From the NCBI GenBank assembly GCA_025200525.1, contig JANUSC010000368.1:156231-220230 (forward strand): a DNA stretch of 64,000 nucleotides, read 5' to 3'. How positions within the stretch are numbered: the stretch's first letter is position 1; each line of letters begins with the position of its first letter. Position numbers and translations under genes: made by a program. The notes beneath the pieces were generated by a model, which saw nothing but the letters and a program-made list of their open reading frames with translations, did no database searches and was not told the DNA's origin. Source of the stretch: Camellia lanceoleosa (taxonomy: Eukaryota > Streptophyta > Magnoliopsida > Ericales > Theaceae). Shown here one piece after another: positions 10,222 through 21,559 of the stretch.

Positions 10222-11454
10222 TCTATATCTCTACATTCTAGGCTTAGAGAGGGTGTTTGTTCTTGGCCTTTAACACCACCGGTGATTGCGCATGTTGTGC
10301 TCGTTCTGAGGTTACGGAGTTTCGGCTGAGAGCCTTACCTCCGGACATCGGGACACTTTTGTGTTTTGCCTCGATTTGCGAACCAGGTTCTGTTTTCTCT
10401 CCCCGAAGGGAGGGAGATGTTTCGTAGACCATCTGTCAGTGGCCATAGGCTACTTTTCGTGGTCGCAGACCACTGTTCCCGTTTGGAGACCATTTTTCGG
10501 TTTTCGGAGCCGTCGGTCGTGCGCCTCGGTTCGGGACCGCTTAACTTTCTCTGTTTGGCACGGTTTTTTGACAGCGTGAACCTTTTTAACCTTCGTTTTA
10601 GCTTCTTGAGGAAGCTTGAACCTTTTGAACCCTAAGTTTAGCTTCTTGAGGAAGTTAAATCTTCTAAACCATCGTTTTAGCTTCTTGAGGGAGCTTGAAC
10701 CTTTTGAACCTTGGTTTTAGCTTCTTGACGGCGCTTGGACCTTTTGAACCTTCGTCTTAGCTTCTTGAGGGAGCTTGATCCTTTCGAACCCTGGTTTTAG
10801 CTTCTTGACGAAGTTGAACCTTCTGAACCTTCGTTTTAGCTTCCTGAGGGAGCCTGAACCTTTTGAACCTTCGTTTTAGCCTCTTGAGGGAGCTTGAACC
10901 TTTTGAACCCCTGTTTTGGCTTCTTGAGGAAGCTTGAAATTTTGAACTTTTTAACCTTCATTTTAGCTTCTTGAGGAAGCTTGAACCTTTTGAACCTTTG
11001 CTCTGGCTTCTCCGAGGAAGCTTGAACCTTTTAAAACCAGGTTTTAGCTTCTTGAGGAAGTTGAACCTTCTGAACCTTCGTTTTAGTTTTCTGAGGGAAC
11101 TTGAACCTTTTGAACCTTCGTTTTAGCTTCTTGAGGGAGCTTGAACCTTTTGAACCTTTGTTTTGGCTTCATGAGGAAGCTTGAACCTTTTGAACCTTCG
11201 TTTTAGCTTCTTGAGGAAGCTTGAACCTTTTGAACCTTTGCTCTAGCTTCTCCAAGAAGCTTGAACCCTTTGCTCTAGCTTCTCCAAGAAGCTTGAAACT
11301 TTTGAACCTTTGCTCTAGCTTCTCTAAGAAGCTTGAACCTTTTGCTCTAGCTTCTCCTAGAAGCTTGAACGCTCTTGTTTCCCTATAAGAGAGGGCCTCC
11401 CTCTCTTTTAGAGAGGTTGAAAAAAATTTGTCTAAGGAAAAGCACATATATCTC
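10222..11454 (+). repeat. Unit 7 (1,233 bp)
   Basis: Shares with unit 4 the variants AAGTTAAATCTTCT, CCATCGTTTTAGC and GACGGCGCTTGG, but without the internal duplication. Head to 10574, 40 bp block 10575-11239, tail 11240-11454. The head has GACATCGGGACAC. Confidence 0.9.
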
Positions 11455-12520
11455 TCTATATCTCTGCATTCTAGGCTTAAAGAGGGTGTTTGTTATTGGC
11501 CTTTAACACCATCGGTGATTGCGCATGTTGTGCTCTTTCTGAGGTGACGGAGTTTCAACTGAGAGCCTTACCTCCGGACCTCGGGGCTCTTTTGTGCTTT
11601 GCCTCGATTTGCGAACCAGGTTCTGTTTTCCCTCCTTGAAGGTAGGGAGAGGTTTTAGAGACCATCTCACATTGGCAGTAGGCTACTTTTCGTGGTCGCA
11701 GACCGCTGTTCCCGTTCGGAGACCATTTTTCGATTTTTGTAGCCGTCGGTCGTGTGCCTCGATTCGGGACCGCTTAACTTTCTCCGTTTGGCACGGTTTT
11801 TGAACAGTTTGAACCTTTTGAACCTTCGTGTTTGCTTCTTGAGGAAGCGTCAACCTTTCGAACCCTTAATTTAGCTTCTTGAGGAAGTTAAACCTTCTGA
11901 ACCTTCGTTTTAGCTTCTTAAGGGAGCTTGAACCTTTTGAACCTTGGTTTTAGCTTCTAGAGGGCGCTTGGACCTTTTGAACCTTCGTTTTAGCTTCCTG
12001 AGGGAGCCTGAACCTTTTGAACCTTCGTTTTAGCGTCTTGAGGGAGCTAGAACCTTTTGAACCTTCGTTTTAGCCTCTTGAGGGAGCTTGAACCTTTTGA
12101 ACCCCTATTTTGGCTTCTTGAGGAAGCTTGAAATTTTGTACTTGTCAACATTCGTTTTACTTTCTTGAGGAAGCTTGAATCTTTTGAACCTTCGTTTTAG
12201 TTTCTTAAGGAAGGTTGAACCTCTTGAACCTTTGCTCTAGCTTCTTCGAGGAAGCTTGAACCTTTTGACCCCTGGTTTTAGCTTCTTGAGGAAGTTGAAC
12301 CTTCTGAACCTTCGTTTTAGTTTCCTGTAGGAGCTTGGACCTTTTGAACCATCGTTTTAGCTTCTTGAGGGAGCTTTAACCTTTTGAACCTTCGTTTTAG
12401 CTTCTTGAGGAAGCTTGAACATTTTGAACCCTTGTTTTGGCTTCTTGAGGAAGCTTGAACCTTTTGAACCTTCGTTTTAGTTTCTTGAGGTAGCTTGAGG
12501 TAGCTTCTTTTGTGTTACCT
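11455..12520 (+). repeat. Unit 8 (about 1,066 bp), tail lost
   Basis: Same head subtype as unit 5, and the same array markers near 12140-12330 (TTGTCAACATTCG, GTAGGAGCTTGGACC). The 40 bp block begins at 11809 and degenerates at 12481-12520 (TTGAGGTAGCTTGAGGTAGC, then CTTTTGTGTTACCTGTAGACC). It joins the middle of the next head with no tail. Confidence 0.85.
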
Positions 12521-13620
12521 GTAGACCATCTCTCTGTGGCCGTAGGCTACTTTTCGTGGTCGTAGACCACTGTTCCCGTTTGGAGACCACTGTTCCCATT
12601 TTCGGAGCCGTCGGTCGTGCTCCTCGGTTCGGGACCGCTTAACTTTCTCCGTTTGGCACGTTTTTTGGACAGCTTGAAACTTTTGAACCTTCGTTTTAGC
12701 TTCTTGAGGAAGCTTGAACCTTTTGAACAGTTATTTTAGCTTTGTGAGGAAGTTAAACCTTCTGAACCTTCGTTTTAGCTTCTTGAGGGAGCTTGAACCT
12801 TTTGAACCTTCGTTTTAGCTTCTTGAGGGCGTTTGGACCTTTTGAACCATCGTTTTAGCTTCTTGAGGGAGCATGAACCTTTTGAAACCTGGTTTTAGCT
12901 TGTTGCCGAAGTTGAGCCTTCTGAGCCTTCGTTTTAGCTTCCTGAGGGAGCCTGAACCTTTTGAACCTTCGTTTTAGCTTCTTGAGGGAGCTTGAACTTT
13001 TTGAACCTTCGTTTTAGCCTCTTGAGGGAGCTTGAACCTTTTGAACCCTGTTTTGGCTTCTTGAGGAAGCTTGAAATTTTGAACTTTTCAACCTTCGTTT
13101 TAGCTTCTAGAGGAAGCCTGAACCTTTTGAACCTTCGTTTTAGCTTCTTGAGGAAGCTTGAACCTTTTGAAACTTTGCTCTAGCTTCTCCGAGTAAGCTT
13201 GAACCTTTTGAACCCTTGTTTTGGCTTCTTGAGGAAGTTGAACCTTCGTTTTAGTTTCTTGAGGGAGTTTGAACCTTTTGAACCTTCGTTTTAGCTTCTT
13301 GATGGAGCTTGAACCTTTTGAACCATTGTTTGGGCTTCTTTAGGAAGCTTAAACCTTTTGAACCTTCGTTTTAGCTTCTTGAGGGGGCTTGAACTTTTTG
13401 AACCTTTGCTCTAGCTTTTCCAAGAAGCTTGAACCCTTTGCTCTAGCATCTCCAAGAAGCTTGAAACGTTTGAACCTTTTCTCTAGCTTCTCTGGGAAGC
13501 TTGAACCTTTTGCGCTAGCTTCTCCAAGAAGCTTGAACCCTCTTGTTTCTCTATAAGAGAGGGCCTCCCTCTCCTTTAGAGAGGTTGAAAAAAATTTCTC
13601 TAAGGAAAAGCACATATATC
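12521..13620 (+). repeat. Unit 9 (1,100 bp), 5'-truncated head
   Basis: The head begins at GTAGACCATCTCTCTGTGG, missing about 250 bp. It holds the doubled GAGACCACTGTTCCC that marks units 20 and 30, its counterparts. 40 bp block 12671-13407; tail 13408-13620 with a perfect hairpin at 13557-13573. The next boundary lacks TCTCTATATCTCTACA (CACATATATCTCATTC). Confidence 0.88.
13551..13566 (+). promoter_or_regulatory. TATAAG motif in unit tail (reference copy)
   Basis: CTCTATAAGAGAGGG appears in most tails and resembles a plant TATA box in a CT-rich setting. CTCTATATCTCT lies about 60-70 bp further on. Downstream on the plus strand is the head. No start site or transcript can be shown from sequence, so this is a candidate only. 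Confidence 0.25.
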
Positions 13621-14840
13621 TCATTCTAGGCTTAAAGGGGGTGTTTGTTATTGGCCTTTAACACCACTGGTGATTGCGCATGTTGTGCTCGTTCTGAGGT
13701 TACGGAGTTTCAGCTGAGAGCCTTACCTCCGGACCTCGGGACTCTTTTGTGCTTTGCCTCGATTTGTGAACCATGTTCTGTTTTCTCTCCCCGAAGGGAG
13801 GAAGAGGTTTCGTAGACCATGTCGCAGTGGCCGTAAGCTACTTTTCGTGGTCGTAGACCGTTGTTCCCGTTTGGAGACCATTTTTCAGTTTTCGGAGCCG
13901 TCGGTCGTGCGCCTCGGTTCGGGACCACTTAACTTTCTCCGTTTGGCACGATTTTTGGACAACTTTAACCTTTTGAACCTTCGTTTTAGCTTCTTGAGGA
14001 AGATTGATCCTTTTGAACCCTTATTTTAGCTTCTTGAGGAAGTTAAACCTTCTGAACCTTCGTTTTAGCTTCTTGAGGGAGCTTGAACCTTTTGAACCTT
14101 GGTTTTAGCTTCTTGAGGGCGCTTGGACCTTTTGAACCTTTGTTTTAGCTTCTTGAGGAGCTTGAACCTTTTGAACCCTGGTTTTAGCTTCTTGACGAAT
14201 TTGAACCTTCTGAACCTTCGTTTAAGCTTCCTGAGGGAGCCTGAAACTTCGTTTTAGCTTCTTGAGGGAGCTTGAACCTTCTGAACCTTCGTTTTAGCCT
14301 CTTAAGGGAGCTTGAACCTTTTGAACCCCTGTTTTGGCTTCTTGAGGAAGCTTGAAATTTTGAACTATTCAACCTTCGCTTTAGCTTCTTGAGGAAGCTT
14401 GAACCTTTTGAACCTTTATTTTAGCTTCTTGAGGAAGCTAGAACCTTTTGAACCTTTGCCCAAGCTTCTCCGAGGAAGCTTGAACCATTTGAACCCTGGT
14501 TTTGTCTTCTTGAGGAAGTTGAACCTTCTGAACCTTCGTTTTAGTTTCCTGAGGGAGCTTGAACCTTTTGAACCTTCGTTTTAGCTTCTTGAGGGTTCTT
14601 GAACCTTTTGAATCCTTGTTTTGGCTTCTTGAGGAAGCTTGAACCTTTTGAACCTTCATTTTAGCTTCTTGAGGAAGCTTGAACCTTTTGAACCTTTGCT
14701 CAAGCTTCTCTAAGAAGCTTGAACCTTTTGCTCTAGCTACTCCAAGAAGCTTGAACCCTCTTGTTTCTCTATAAGAGAGGGCCTCCCTCTCCTTTAGAGA
14801 GGTTGAAAAAAACTTGTCTACGGAAAAGCACATATACCTC
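13621..14840 (+). repeat. Unit 10 (1,220 bp)
   Basis: The boundary subtype lacks the CTCTATATCTCTACA stretch, and the head has GATTTGTGAACCATG and CATGTCGCAGTGG. 40 bp block 13961-14697 with marker GAAGATTGATCC at 14009. Tail 14698-14840 is one block short and ends GTCTACGG. Counterparts are units 21 and 31. Confidence 0.9.
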
Positions 14841-16075
14841 TCTATATCTCTACATTCTAGGCTTAGAGAGGGTGTTTGTTCTTGGCCTTTAACACCACCG
14901 GTGATTGCGCATGTTGTGCTTGTTCTAAGGTTACGGAGTTTCGGCAGAGAGCCTTACCTCCGGACCTCGGGACTCTTTTGTGCTTTGCCTCAATTTGCGA
15001 ACCAGGTTCTGTTTTCTCTCCCCGAAGGGAGGGAGAGGTTTCGTAGACCATCTCTCAGTGGCCGTAGGCTACTTTTCATGGTCGTAGATCACTGTTCTCG
15101 TTTGGAGACCATTTTCTGATTTTCGGAGCCGTCGGTCGTGCCCCTCGGTTCGGGACCGCTTAACTTTCTCTGTTTGGCACGATTTTTGGACAGCTTGAAC
15201 CTTTTGAACCCTGATTTTAGCTTCTTGAGCAAGGTGAACCTTCTGAACCTTCATTTTAGTTTCCTGAGGGAGCTTGAACCTTTTGAACCTTCGTTTTAGC
15301 TTCTTGAGGGAGGTTGAACCTTTTGAACATTGGTTTTAGCTTCTTGACGAAGTTGAACCTTCTAAACCTTCGTTTTAGCTTCCTGAGGGAGCCTGAACCT
15401 TTTGAACCTTCGTTTTAGCCTCTCGAGAAAGCTTGAACCTTTTACACCCCTGTTTTGGCTTCTTGAGGAAGCTTGAAATTTTGAACTTTTCAACCTTCGT
15501 TTTAGCTTTTTGAGGAAGCTAGAACCTTTTGAACCTTCATTTTAGCTTCTTGAGGAAGCTTGAACCTTTTGAACCTTTGTTCTAGCTTCTCCGAGGAAGC
15601 TTGTACCTTTCCAACCTTGGCTTTAGCTTCTTGAGAAAGTTGAACCTTCTGAACCTTCGTTTTAGTTTCCTGAGGGAGCTTGACCCTTTTGAACCTTCGT
15701 TTTAGCTTCTTGAGGGAGCTTGAACCTTTTGAACCTTCGTTTTAGCTTCTTGAGGGAGCTGGAACCATTTGAACCCCTGTTTTGGCTTCTTGAGGAAGCT
15801 TGAACCTTTTGAACCATCGTTTTAGCTTCTTGGGGAAGCTTGAACCATTTGAACCTTCGTTTTAGTTTCTTGAGGAAGCTTGAACCTTTTGCTCTAGCTT
15901 CTCCAAGAAGCTTTAAACTTTTGAACCTTTGCTCTAGCTTCTCTAAGAAGCTTAAACCTTGTGCTCTAGCTTCTCCAAGAAGCTTGAACCCTCTTGTTTC
16001 TCTATAAGAGAGGGCCTTTCTCTCCTTTAGAAAGGTTGAAAAAAAATTATCTAAGGAAAAGCACATATATATATC
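14841..16075 (+). repeat. Unit 11 (1,235 bp)
   Basis: Intact head with CATATACCTC boundary and TGCCCCTCGG. The 40 bp block (15192-15890) opens with CCCTGATTTTAGC, TTGAGCAAGGTGAACC instead of CCCTTATTTTAGC, AAGTTAAACC. Tail 15891-16075; the hairpin is weakened by GGGCCTTTCTCTCC. Counterparts are units 22 and 32. Confidence 0.9.
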
Positions 16076-17101
16076 TCTATATCTCTACATTCTTGGCTTA
16101 GAGAGGGTGTTTGTTCTTGGTCTTTAACACCACCAGTGATTGCGCATGTTGTGCTCGTTCTGAGGTTACAGAGTTTCGGCTGAGAGCCTTACCTCCGGAC
16201 CTCGGGTCTCTTTGTGCTTTGCCTCGATTTACGAACCAGGTTCCGTTTTCTCTCCCCGAAAGGAGAGAGATGTTTCGTAGACCATCTCTCAGTTGCCGTA
16301 GGCTACTTTTCGTGGTTGTAGACCACTGTTCCCGTTTGGAGACCATTTTCCGATTTTCGGAGTCGTCGGTTGTGCGCCTCGGTTCGGGACCGCTTAACTT
16401 TCTCCGTTTGGCACGGTTTTTGGACGGCTTGAACCTTTTGAACCTGCGTTTTAGCTTCTTGAGGAAGCTTGAACCTTTTCAACTCTTATTTTAGCTTCTC
16501 GAGGAAGTTAAACCTTATGAACCTTCGTTTTAGCTTCTTGAGGAAGCTTGAACCTTTTGAACCTTTGCTCTAGCTTCTCCGAGGAAACTTGAACCTTTTT
16601 AACCCTGGTTTTACCTTCTTGAGGAAGTTGAACCTTCTGAACCTTTGTTTTAGTTTCCTGAGGGAGTTTGAACCTTTGGAACCTTCGTTTTAGCTTCTTG
16701 AGGGAGCTTGAACCTTTTAAACCTTCGTTTTAGCTTCTTGAGGTAGCTTGAACCTTTTGAACCCTTGTTTTGGCTTCTTGAGGAAGGTTGAACCTTTTGA
16801 ACCTTCGTTTTAGCTTCTTGAGGAAGGTTGAACCTTTGGAACCTTCGTTTTAGCTTCTTGAGGAAGCTTGAACCTTTTGGACCTTTGCTCTAGCTTCTCC
16901 AAGAAGCTTGAACCCTTTGCTCCAGCTTCTCCAAGAAGCTTGAAGCTTTTGAACATTTGCTCTAGCTTCTTTATGAAGCTTGAACCTTTTGCTCTAGCTT
17001 CTCCAAGAAGCTTGAACCCTCTTATTTCTCCATAAGAGAGGGCCTCCCTCTCCTTTAGGGAGGTTGAAAAAAATTTGTCTAAGGAAAAGCACATATATCT
17101 C
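16076..17101 (+). repeat. Unit 12 (1,026 bp), extra unit of copy 1
   Basis: No counterpart lies between units 22 and 23 or between 32 and 33. The 40 bp block (16428-16886) skips from AAGTTAAACC straight to CTTCTCCGAGG, losing the middle of the standard order. Tail 16887-17101. Confidence 0.85.
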
Positions 17102-17846
17102 TCTATATCTCTACATTCTAGGCTTAGAGAGGGTGTTTGTTCTAGGCCTTTAACACCACCGGTGATTGCGCATGTTGTGCTCGTTCTGAGGTTACAGAGT
17201 TTCGGCTGAGAGCCTTACCTCAGGACCTCGGGACTCTTTTGTGCTTTGCCTGGATTTGCGAACCAGGTTCTGTTTTCTCTCCCCGATGGGAGGGAGAGGT
17301 TTCGTAGACTGTCTCTCAGTGGCCGTAGGCTACTTTTCGTGGTCGTAGACCACTGTTCCCGTTTGGAGACCATTTTCCGATTTTCAGAGCCGTTGGTCGT
17401 GCGCCTCGGTTCGGGACCGCTTAACTTTCTCCGTTTGCACTGTTTTTGGACAGGTTGAACCTTTTGAACCATTGTTTTAGCTTCTTGAGGGAGCTAGAAC
17501 CTTTTAAACCTTCGTTTTGGCTTCTTGAGGAAGCTTGAACCTTTTGAACCTTCGTTTTAGCTTCTTGAGGAAGCTTGAACCTTTTGAACCTTCATTTTAG
17601 CTTCTTGAGGAAGTTTGAACCTTTTGAACCTTTGCTCTAGCTTCTCCAAGATGCTTGAACCCTTTGCTCTAGTTTCGCCAAGAAGCTTGAAACTTTTGAA
17701 CCTTTGCTCTAGCTCTCTAAGAAGCTTGAAACTTTTGCTCTAGCTTCTCCAAAAAGCTTGAACCCTCTTGTTTCTTTATAAGAGAGGGCCTCCCTCTCCT
17801 TTAGAGCGGTTGAAAAAATTTGTTTAAGGAAAAGCACATATATCTC
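17102..17846 (+). repeat. Unit 13 (745 bp), short array
   Basis: The head has CTGGATTTGCG, GATGGGAGGG and GTTTGCACTG. The 40 bp block is only about 182 bp (17452-17633). Tail 17634-17846 has GATGCTTG, GCTCTCTAAG and GTTTAAGG. Counterparts are units 23 (728 bp) and 33 (746 bp). Confidence 0.9.
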
Positions 17847-19071
17847 TCTATATCTCTAAATTCTAGGCTTAGAGAGGGTGTTTGTTCTTGGCCTTTAACA
17901 CCACCGGCGATTGCGCATGTTGTGCTCGTTCTGAGGTAACGGAGTTTCGGCTAAGTGCCTTACCTCCGGACCTCAGGACTCTTTTGTGCTTTGCCTCGAT
18001 TTGCGAACCAAGTTCTGTTTTCTCTCCCCGAAGGGAGGGAGAGGTTTCGTTGACCATCTCTTAGTGGCCGTAGCCTACTTTTCGTGGTCGTAGATCACTG
18101 TTCCCGTTTGGAGACCATTTTCCGGCTTTTGAAGCCGTCGGTCGTGCGCCTCGATTCGGTACCGCTTAACTTTCTCCGTTTTGCACGATTTTTGGACAGC
18201 TTGCACCATTTGAACCTTCCTTTTAGCTTCTTGAGGAAGCTTGAATCTTGTGAACCCTTAGTTTATCTTCTTGAGGAAGTTAAACCTTCTAAACCTTCGT
18301 TTTAGCTTCTTGAGGGAGCTTGAACCTTTTGAACCTTGGTTTTACCTTCTTGAGGAAGCCTAAACCTTCTCAACCGTGGTATTAGCTTCTTGACGAAGTT
18401 GAGCCTTCTGAACCTTTGTTTTACCTTCCTGAGGTAGCCTGAACCTTTTGAACCTTCCTTTTAGCTTCTTGAGGGAGATTGAACCTTTTGAACGTTTGTT
18501 TTAACCTCTTGAGGGAGCTTGAACCTTTTGAACCTTGGTTTTAGCTTCTTGAGGGAGCTTGAACCTTTTGAACCCTGGTTTTAGCTTCTTCACGAAGTTG
18601 AGCCTTCTGAACCTTTGTTTTACCTTCCTGAGGGAGCGTGAACCTTTTGAACCTTCGTTTTAGCTTCTTGAGGGAGTTTGAACCTTCTGAACCTTCGTTT
18701 TAGCCTCTTGAGGGAGCTTGAACCTTTTGAACCTTCGTTTTAGTTTGCTGAGGGAGCTTGAACCTTTTGAACCTTCGTTTTTGCTTCTTGAGGGAGCATG
18801 AACCTTTTGAACCCATGTTCTGGCTTCTTGAGGAAGCTTAAACCTTTTGAACCTTTGCTCTAGCTTCTCCAAGAAGCTTGAACCCTTTGCTCTAGCTTTT
18901 CCAAGATGCTTGAAACTTTTGAACCTTTGCTCTAGCCTCTCTAAGAAGCTTGAACCTTTTGCTCTAGCTACTCCAAGAAGCATGAACCCTCTTGTTTCTC
19001 TATAAGAGAGGGCCTCCCTCTCCTTTAGAGAGGTTGAAAAAAAATTGTCTAAAGAAAAGCACATATATCTC
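17847..19071 (+). repeat. Unit 14 (1,225 bp), internal 199 bp duplication
   Basis: Starts with CTCTAAATTC and has ACCGGCGATTG. The 40 bp block (18199-18856) carries GAATCTTGTGAACCC and a duplicated stretch: GAAGTTGAGCCTTCTG at 18395 and 18594, each followed by TTGTTTTACCTTCC. The duplication is also in units 24 and 34, so it predates the super-repeat. Tail 18857-19071 with AGCATGAACCC. Confidence 0.88.
18660..19064 (-). other. Recurrent tail-plus-array frame (134 codons), not called as a gene
   Basis: One example of a frame found in most units (others at 15662-16066, 44196-44600, 52802-53206, 58184-58588). It starts at an ATG in GCACATATATC and reads the tail, then the 40-mers, with a 40-residue super-period because 40 bp shifts frame by one each copy. 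The product would be highly basic with Phe/Leu at regular steps, possibly coiled-coil or amphipathic. It lacks any recognised family. Confidence 0.3.
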
Positions 19072-20273
19072 TCTATATCTCTACAATCTAGGCTTAGAGA
19101 GGGTGTTTGTTCTTGGCCTTTAACACCATCGGTGATTGCGCATGTTGTGCTCGTTTACGAGATTCTGAGTTTGGTGAGCCTTATCTCTGACCTCGGGACT
19201 CTTGTGCTTTGCCTCGATTTGCAAAACCAGTTGTTTTCTCTCTCTCCCGATGGGAGGGAGAGGTTTAAATGAACCATCACTCGATGGTAGTGGGCTACTT
19301 CGTGGTCGAGAACCACTGCTCCCGTTTGGAGACCATATTCCGATTTTCGGAGCCGTCGGTCGTGCCCCTCGGTTCGGAACCGCTTAACTTTCTCTGTTTG
19401 GCACGGTTTTTGGAAAGCTTGAACCTTTTGAACCTTCGTTTTAGCTTCTTGAGGAAGTTTGAACCCTTTGAACCCTGATTTTAGCTTCTTGAGCAAGTTG
19501 AACCTTCTGAACCTTCGTTTTAGTTTCCTGAGGGAGCTTGAACCTTTTGAACCTTCGTTTTAGCTTCTTGAGGGAGGTTGAACCTTTTGAACCCTGGTTT
19601 TAGCTTCTTGACGAAGTTGAACCTTCTGAACCTTCGTTTTAGCTTCCTGAGGGAGCCTGAACCTTTTGAACCTTCGTTTTAGCTTCTTGAGGGAGTTTGA
19701 ACCTTTTGAACCTTCGTTTTAGCCTCTCGAGGGAGCTTGAACCTTTTGAACCCCTGTTTTGGTTTCTTGAGGGAGCTTGAAATTTTGAACTTTTCAACCT
19801 TCACTTTAACTTTTTGAGGAAGCTTGAACCTTTTGAACCTTCGTTTTAGCTTCTTGAGGAAGATTGAACCTTTTGAACCTTTGCTCTAGCTTCTCCGAGG
19901 AAGCTTGAACCTTTTCAACCCTGGCTTTAGCTTCTTGAGGAAATTGAACCTTCTGAACCTTCGTTTTAGTTTTCTGAGGGAGCTTGAACCTTTTGAACCT
20001 TCGTTTTAGCTTCTTGAGGGAGCTTGAACCTTTTGAACCTTCGTTTTAGCTTCTTGAGGGAGCTTGAACCTTTTGAACCCTTGTTTTGGCTTCTTGAGGA
20101 ACCTTGAACTTTTTGAACCTTCGTTTTAGCTTCATGGGGAAGCTTGAACCTTTTGAACCTTTGCTCTAGCTTCTCCAAGAAGCTTGAACCCTCTTGTTTC
20201 TCCATAAGAGAGGGCCTCCCTCTCCTTTAGAGAGGTTGAAAAAAAATTGTCCAAGGAAAATCACATATATCTC
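19072..20273 (+). repeat. Unit 15 (1,202 bp), head with microdeletions
   Basis: The head differs from its counterpart unit 25 by many small deletions over 19145-19320 (for example GTTTAAATGAACCATC for GTTTCGTAGACCATC). The 40 bp block (19417-20162) opens with GGAAAGC and CCCTGATTTTAGC. The tail (20163-20273) is about half length. Confidence 0.88.
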
Positions 20274-21559
20274 TCTATATCTCTACATTCTAGGCTTAGA
20301 GAGGGTGTTTGTTCTTGGCCTTTAACACCACCGGTGATTGCGCATGTTGTGCTGCTTACGAGATTCTGAGTTTCTGAGAGCCTTACCTCCTGACCTCGGG
20401 ACACTTTTGTGCTTTTTCGATTCTGAACCGTTCTGCTTTCTCTCCCGAAGGAGGAGAGGTTTCGAAGACCATCTCTCAGTGGCCGTAGGCTACTTTTCGT
20501 GGTCGTAGACCATTGTTCCCCTTGGAGACCATTTTTCGATTTTCGGAGCCGTCGGTCAGGCGCCTCGGTTCGGGACCGCTTAACTTTCTCCGTTTGGCAC
20601 GGTTTTTGGACAGCTTGAACCTTTTGAACCTTCGTTTTAGCTTCTTGAGGAAGCTTGAACCTTTTCAACTCTTGTTTTAGCTTCTTAAGGAAGTTAAACC
20701 TTCTGAACCTTCGTTTTAGCTTCTTGAGGGAGTTTGAACCTTTTGAACCTTGGTTTTAGCTTCTTGACTGCGTTTGGTCCTCTTGAACCTTCGTTTTAGG
20801 TTCTTGAGGGAGCTTGAACCTTTTGAACACTGGTTTTAGCTTCTTGACGAAGTTGAACCTTCTGAACCTTCGTTTTAGCTTCCTGAGGGAGCCTGAACCT
20901 TTTGAACCTTCGTTTTAGCTTCTTCAGGGAGCTTGAACCTTTTGAACCTTCGTTTTAGCCTCTTAAGGGAGCTTGAACCTTTTGAACCCCTCTTTTGGCA
21001 TCTTGAGGAAGCTTGAAATTTTGAACTTTTCAACCTTCATTTTAGCTTCTTGAGGAAGCTTGAACCTTTTGAACCTTCGTTTTAGCTTTTTGAGGAAGCT
21101 TGAACCTTTTGAACCTTTACTCTAGCTTCTCCGAGGAAGTTTGAACCTTTTGAACCCTGGTTTTACCTTCTTGAGGAAGTTGAACCTTCTGAACCTTTGT
21201 TTTAGTTTCCTGAGGGAGTTTGAACCTTTTGAACCTTCGTTTTAGCTTCTTGTGAGAGCTTGAACCTTTTGAACCTTCGTTTTAGCTTCTGGAGGGAGCT
21301 TGAACCTTTTGAACCCTTGTTTTGGCTTCTCGAGGAAGGTTGAACCTTTTGAACCTTCGTTTTAGCTTCTTGAGGAAGCTTGAACCTTTCGAACGTTCGT
21401 TTTAGCTTCTTGAGGAAGCTTGAACCTTTTGAACCTTTGCTCTAGCTTCTTCAAGAAACTTGAACCATTTGCTCTTGCTTCTCCAAGAAGCTTGAAACTT
21501 TTGAACCTTTGCTCTAGGTTCTGTAAGAAGCTTGAACCTTTCGCTCTAGCTTCTCCAAG
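20274..21559 (+). repeat. Unit 16 (1,286 bp), tail cut by insert
   Basis: Head microdeleted at 20345-20460. 40 bp block 20612-21438, with CTCTTTTGGCATCTTGAGG. The tail starts at 21439 and is cut within CTTCTCCAAG at 21559, where the foreign insert begins. Counterpart is unit 26, cut at the same base. Confidence 0.9.

Larger units (their letters stand above)
5699..12520 (+). repeat. 3.87 kb higher-order repeat, units 4-6 and 7-8
   Basis: Units 4 and 7 share array markers, and units 5 and 8 share the GTTTCAACTGAG head, the CAACATTCG marker and the GGGAGCTTGGACC variant. The unit 5 to unit 8 offset is 3,869 bp, which is three units. The second copy is incomplete, ending at the 12501-12520 junction. 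Confidence 0.75.
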
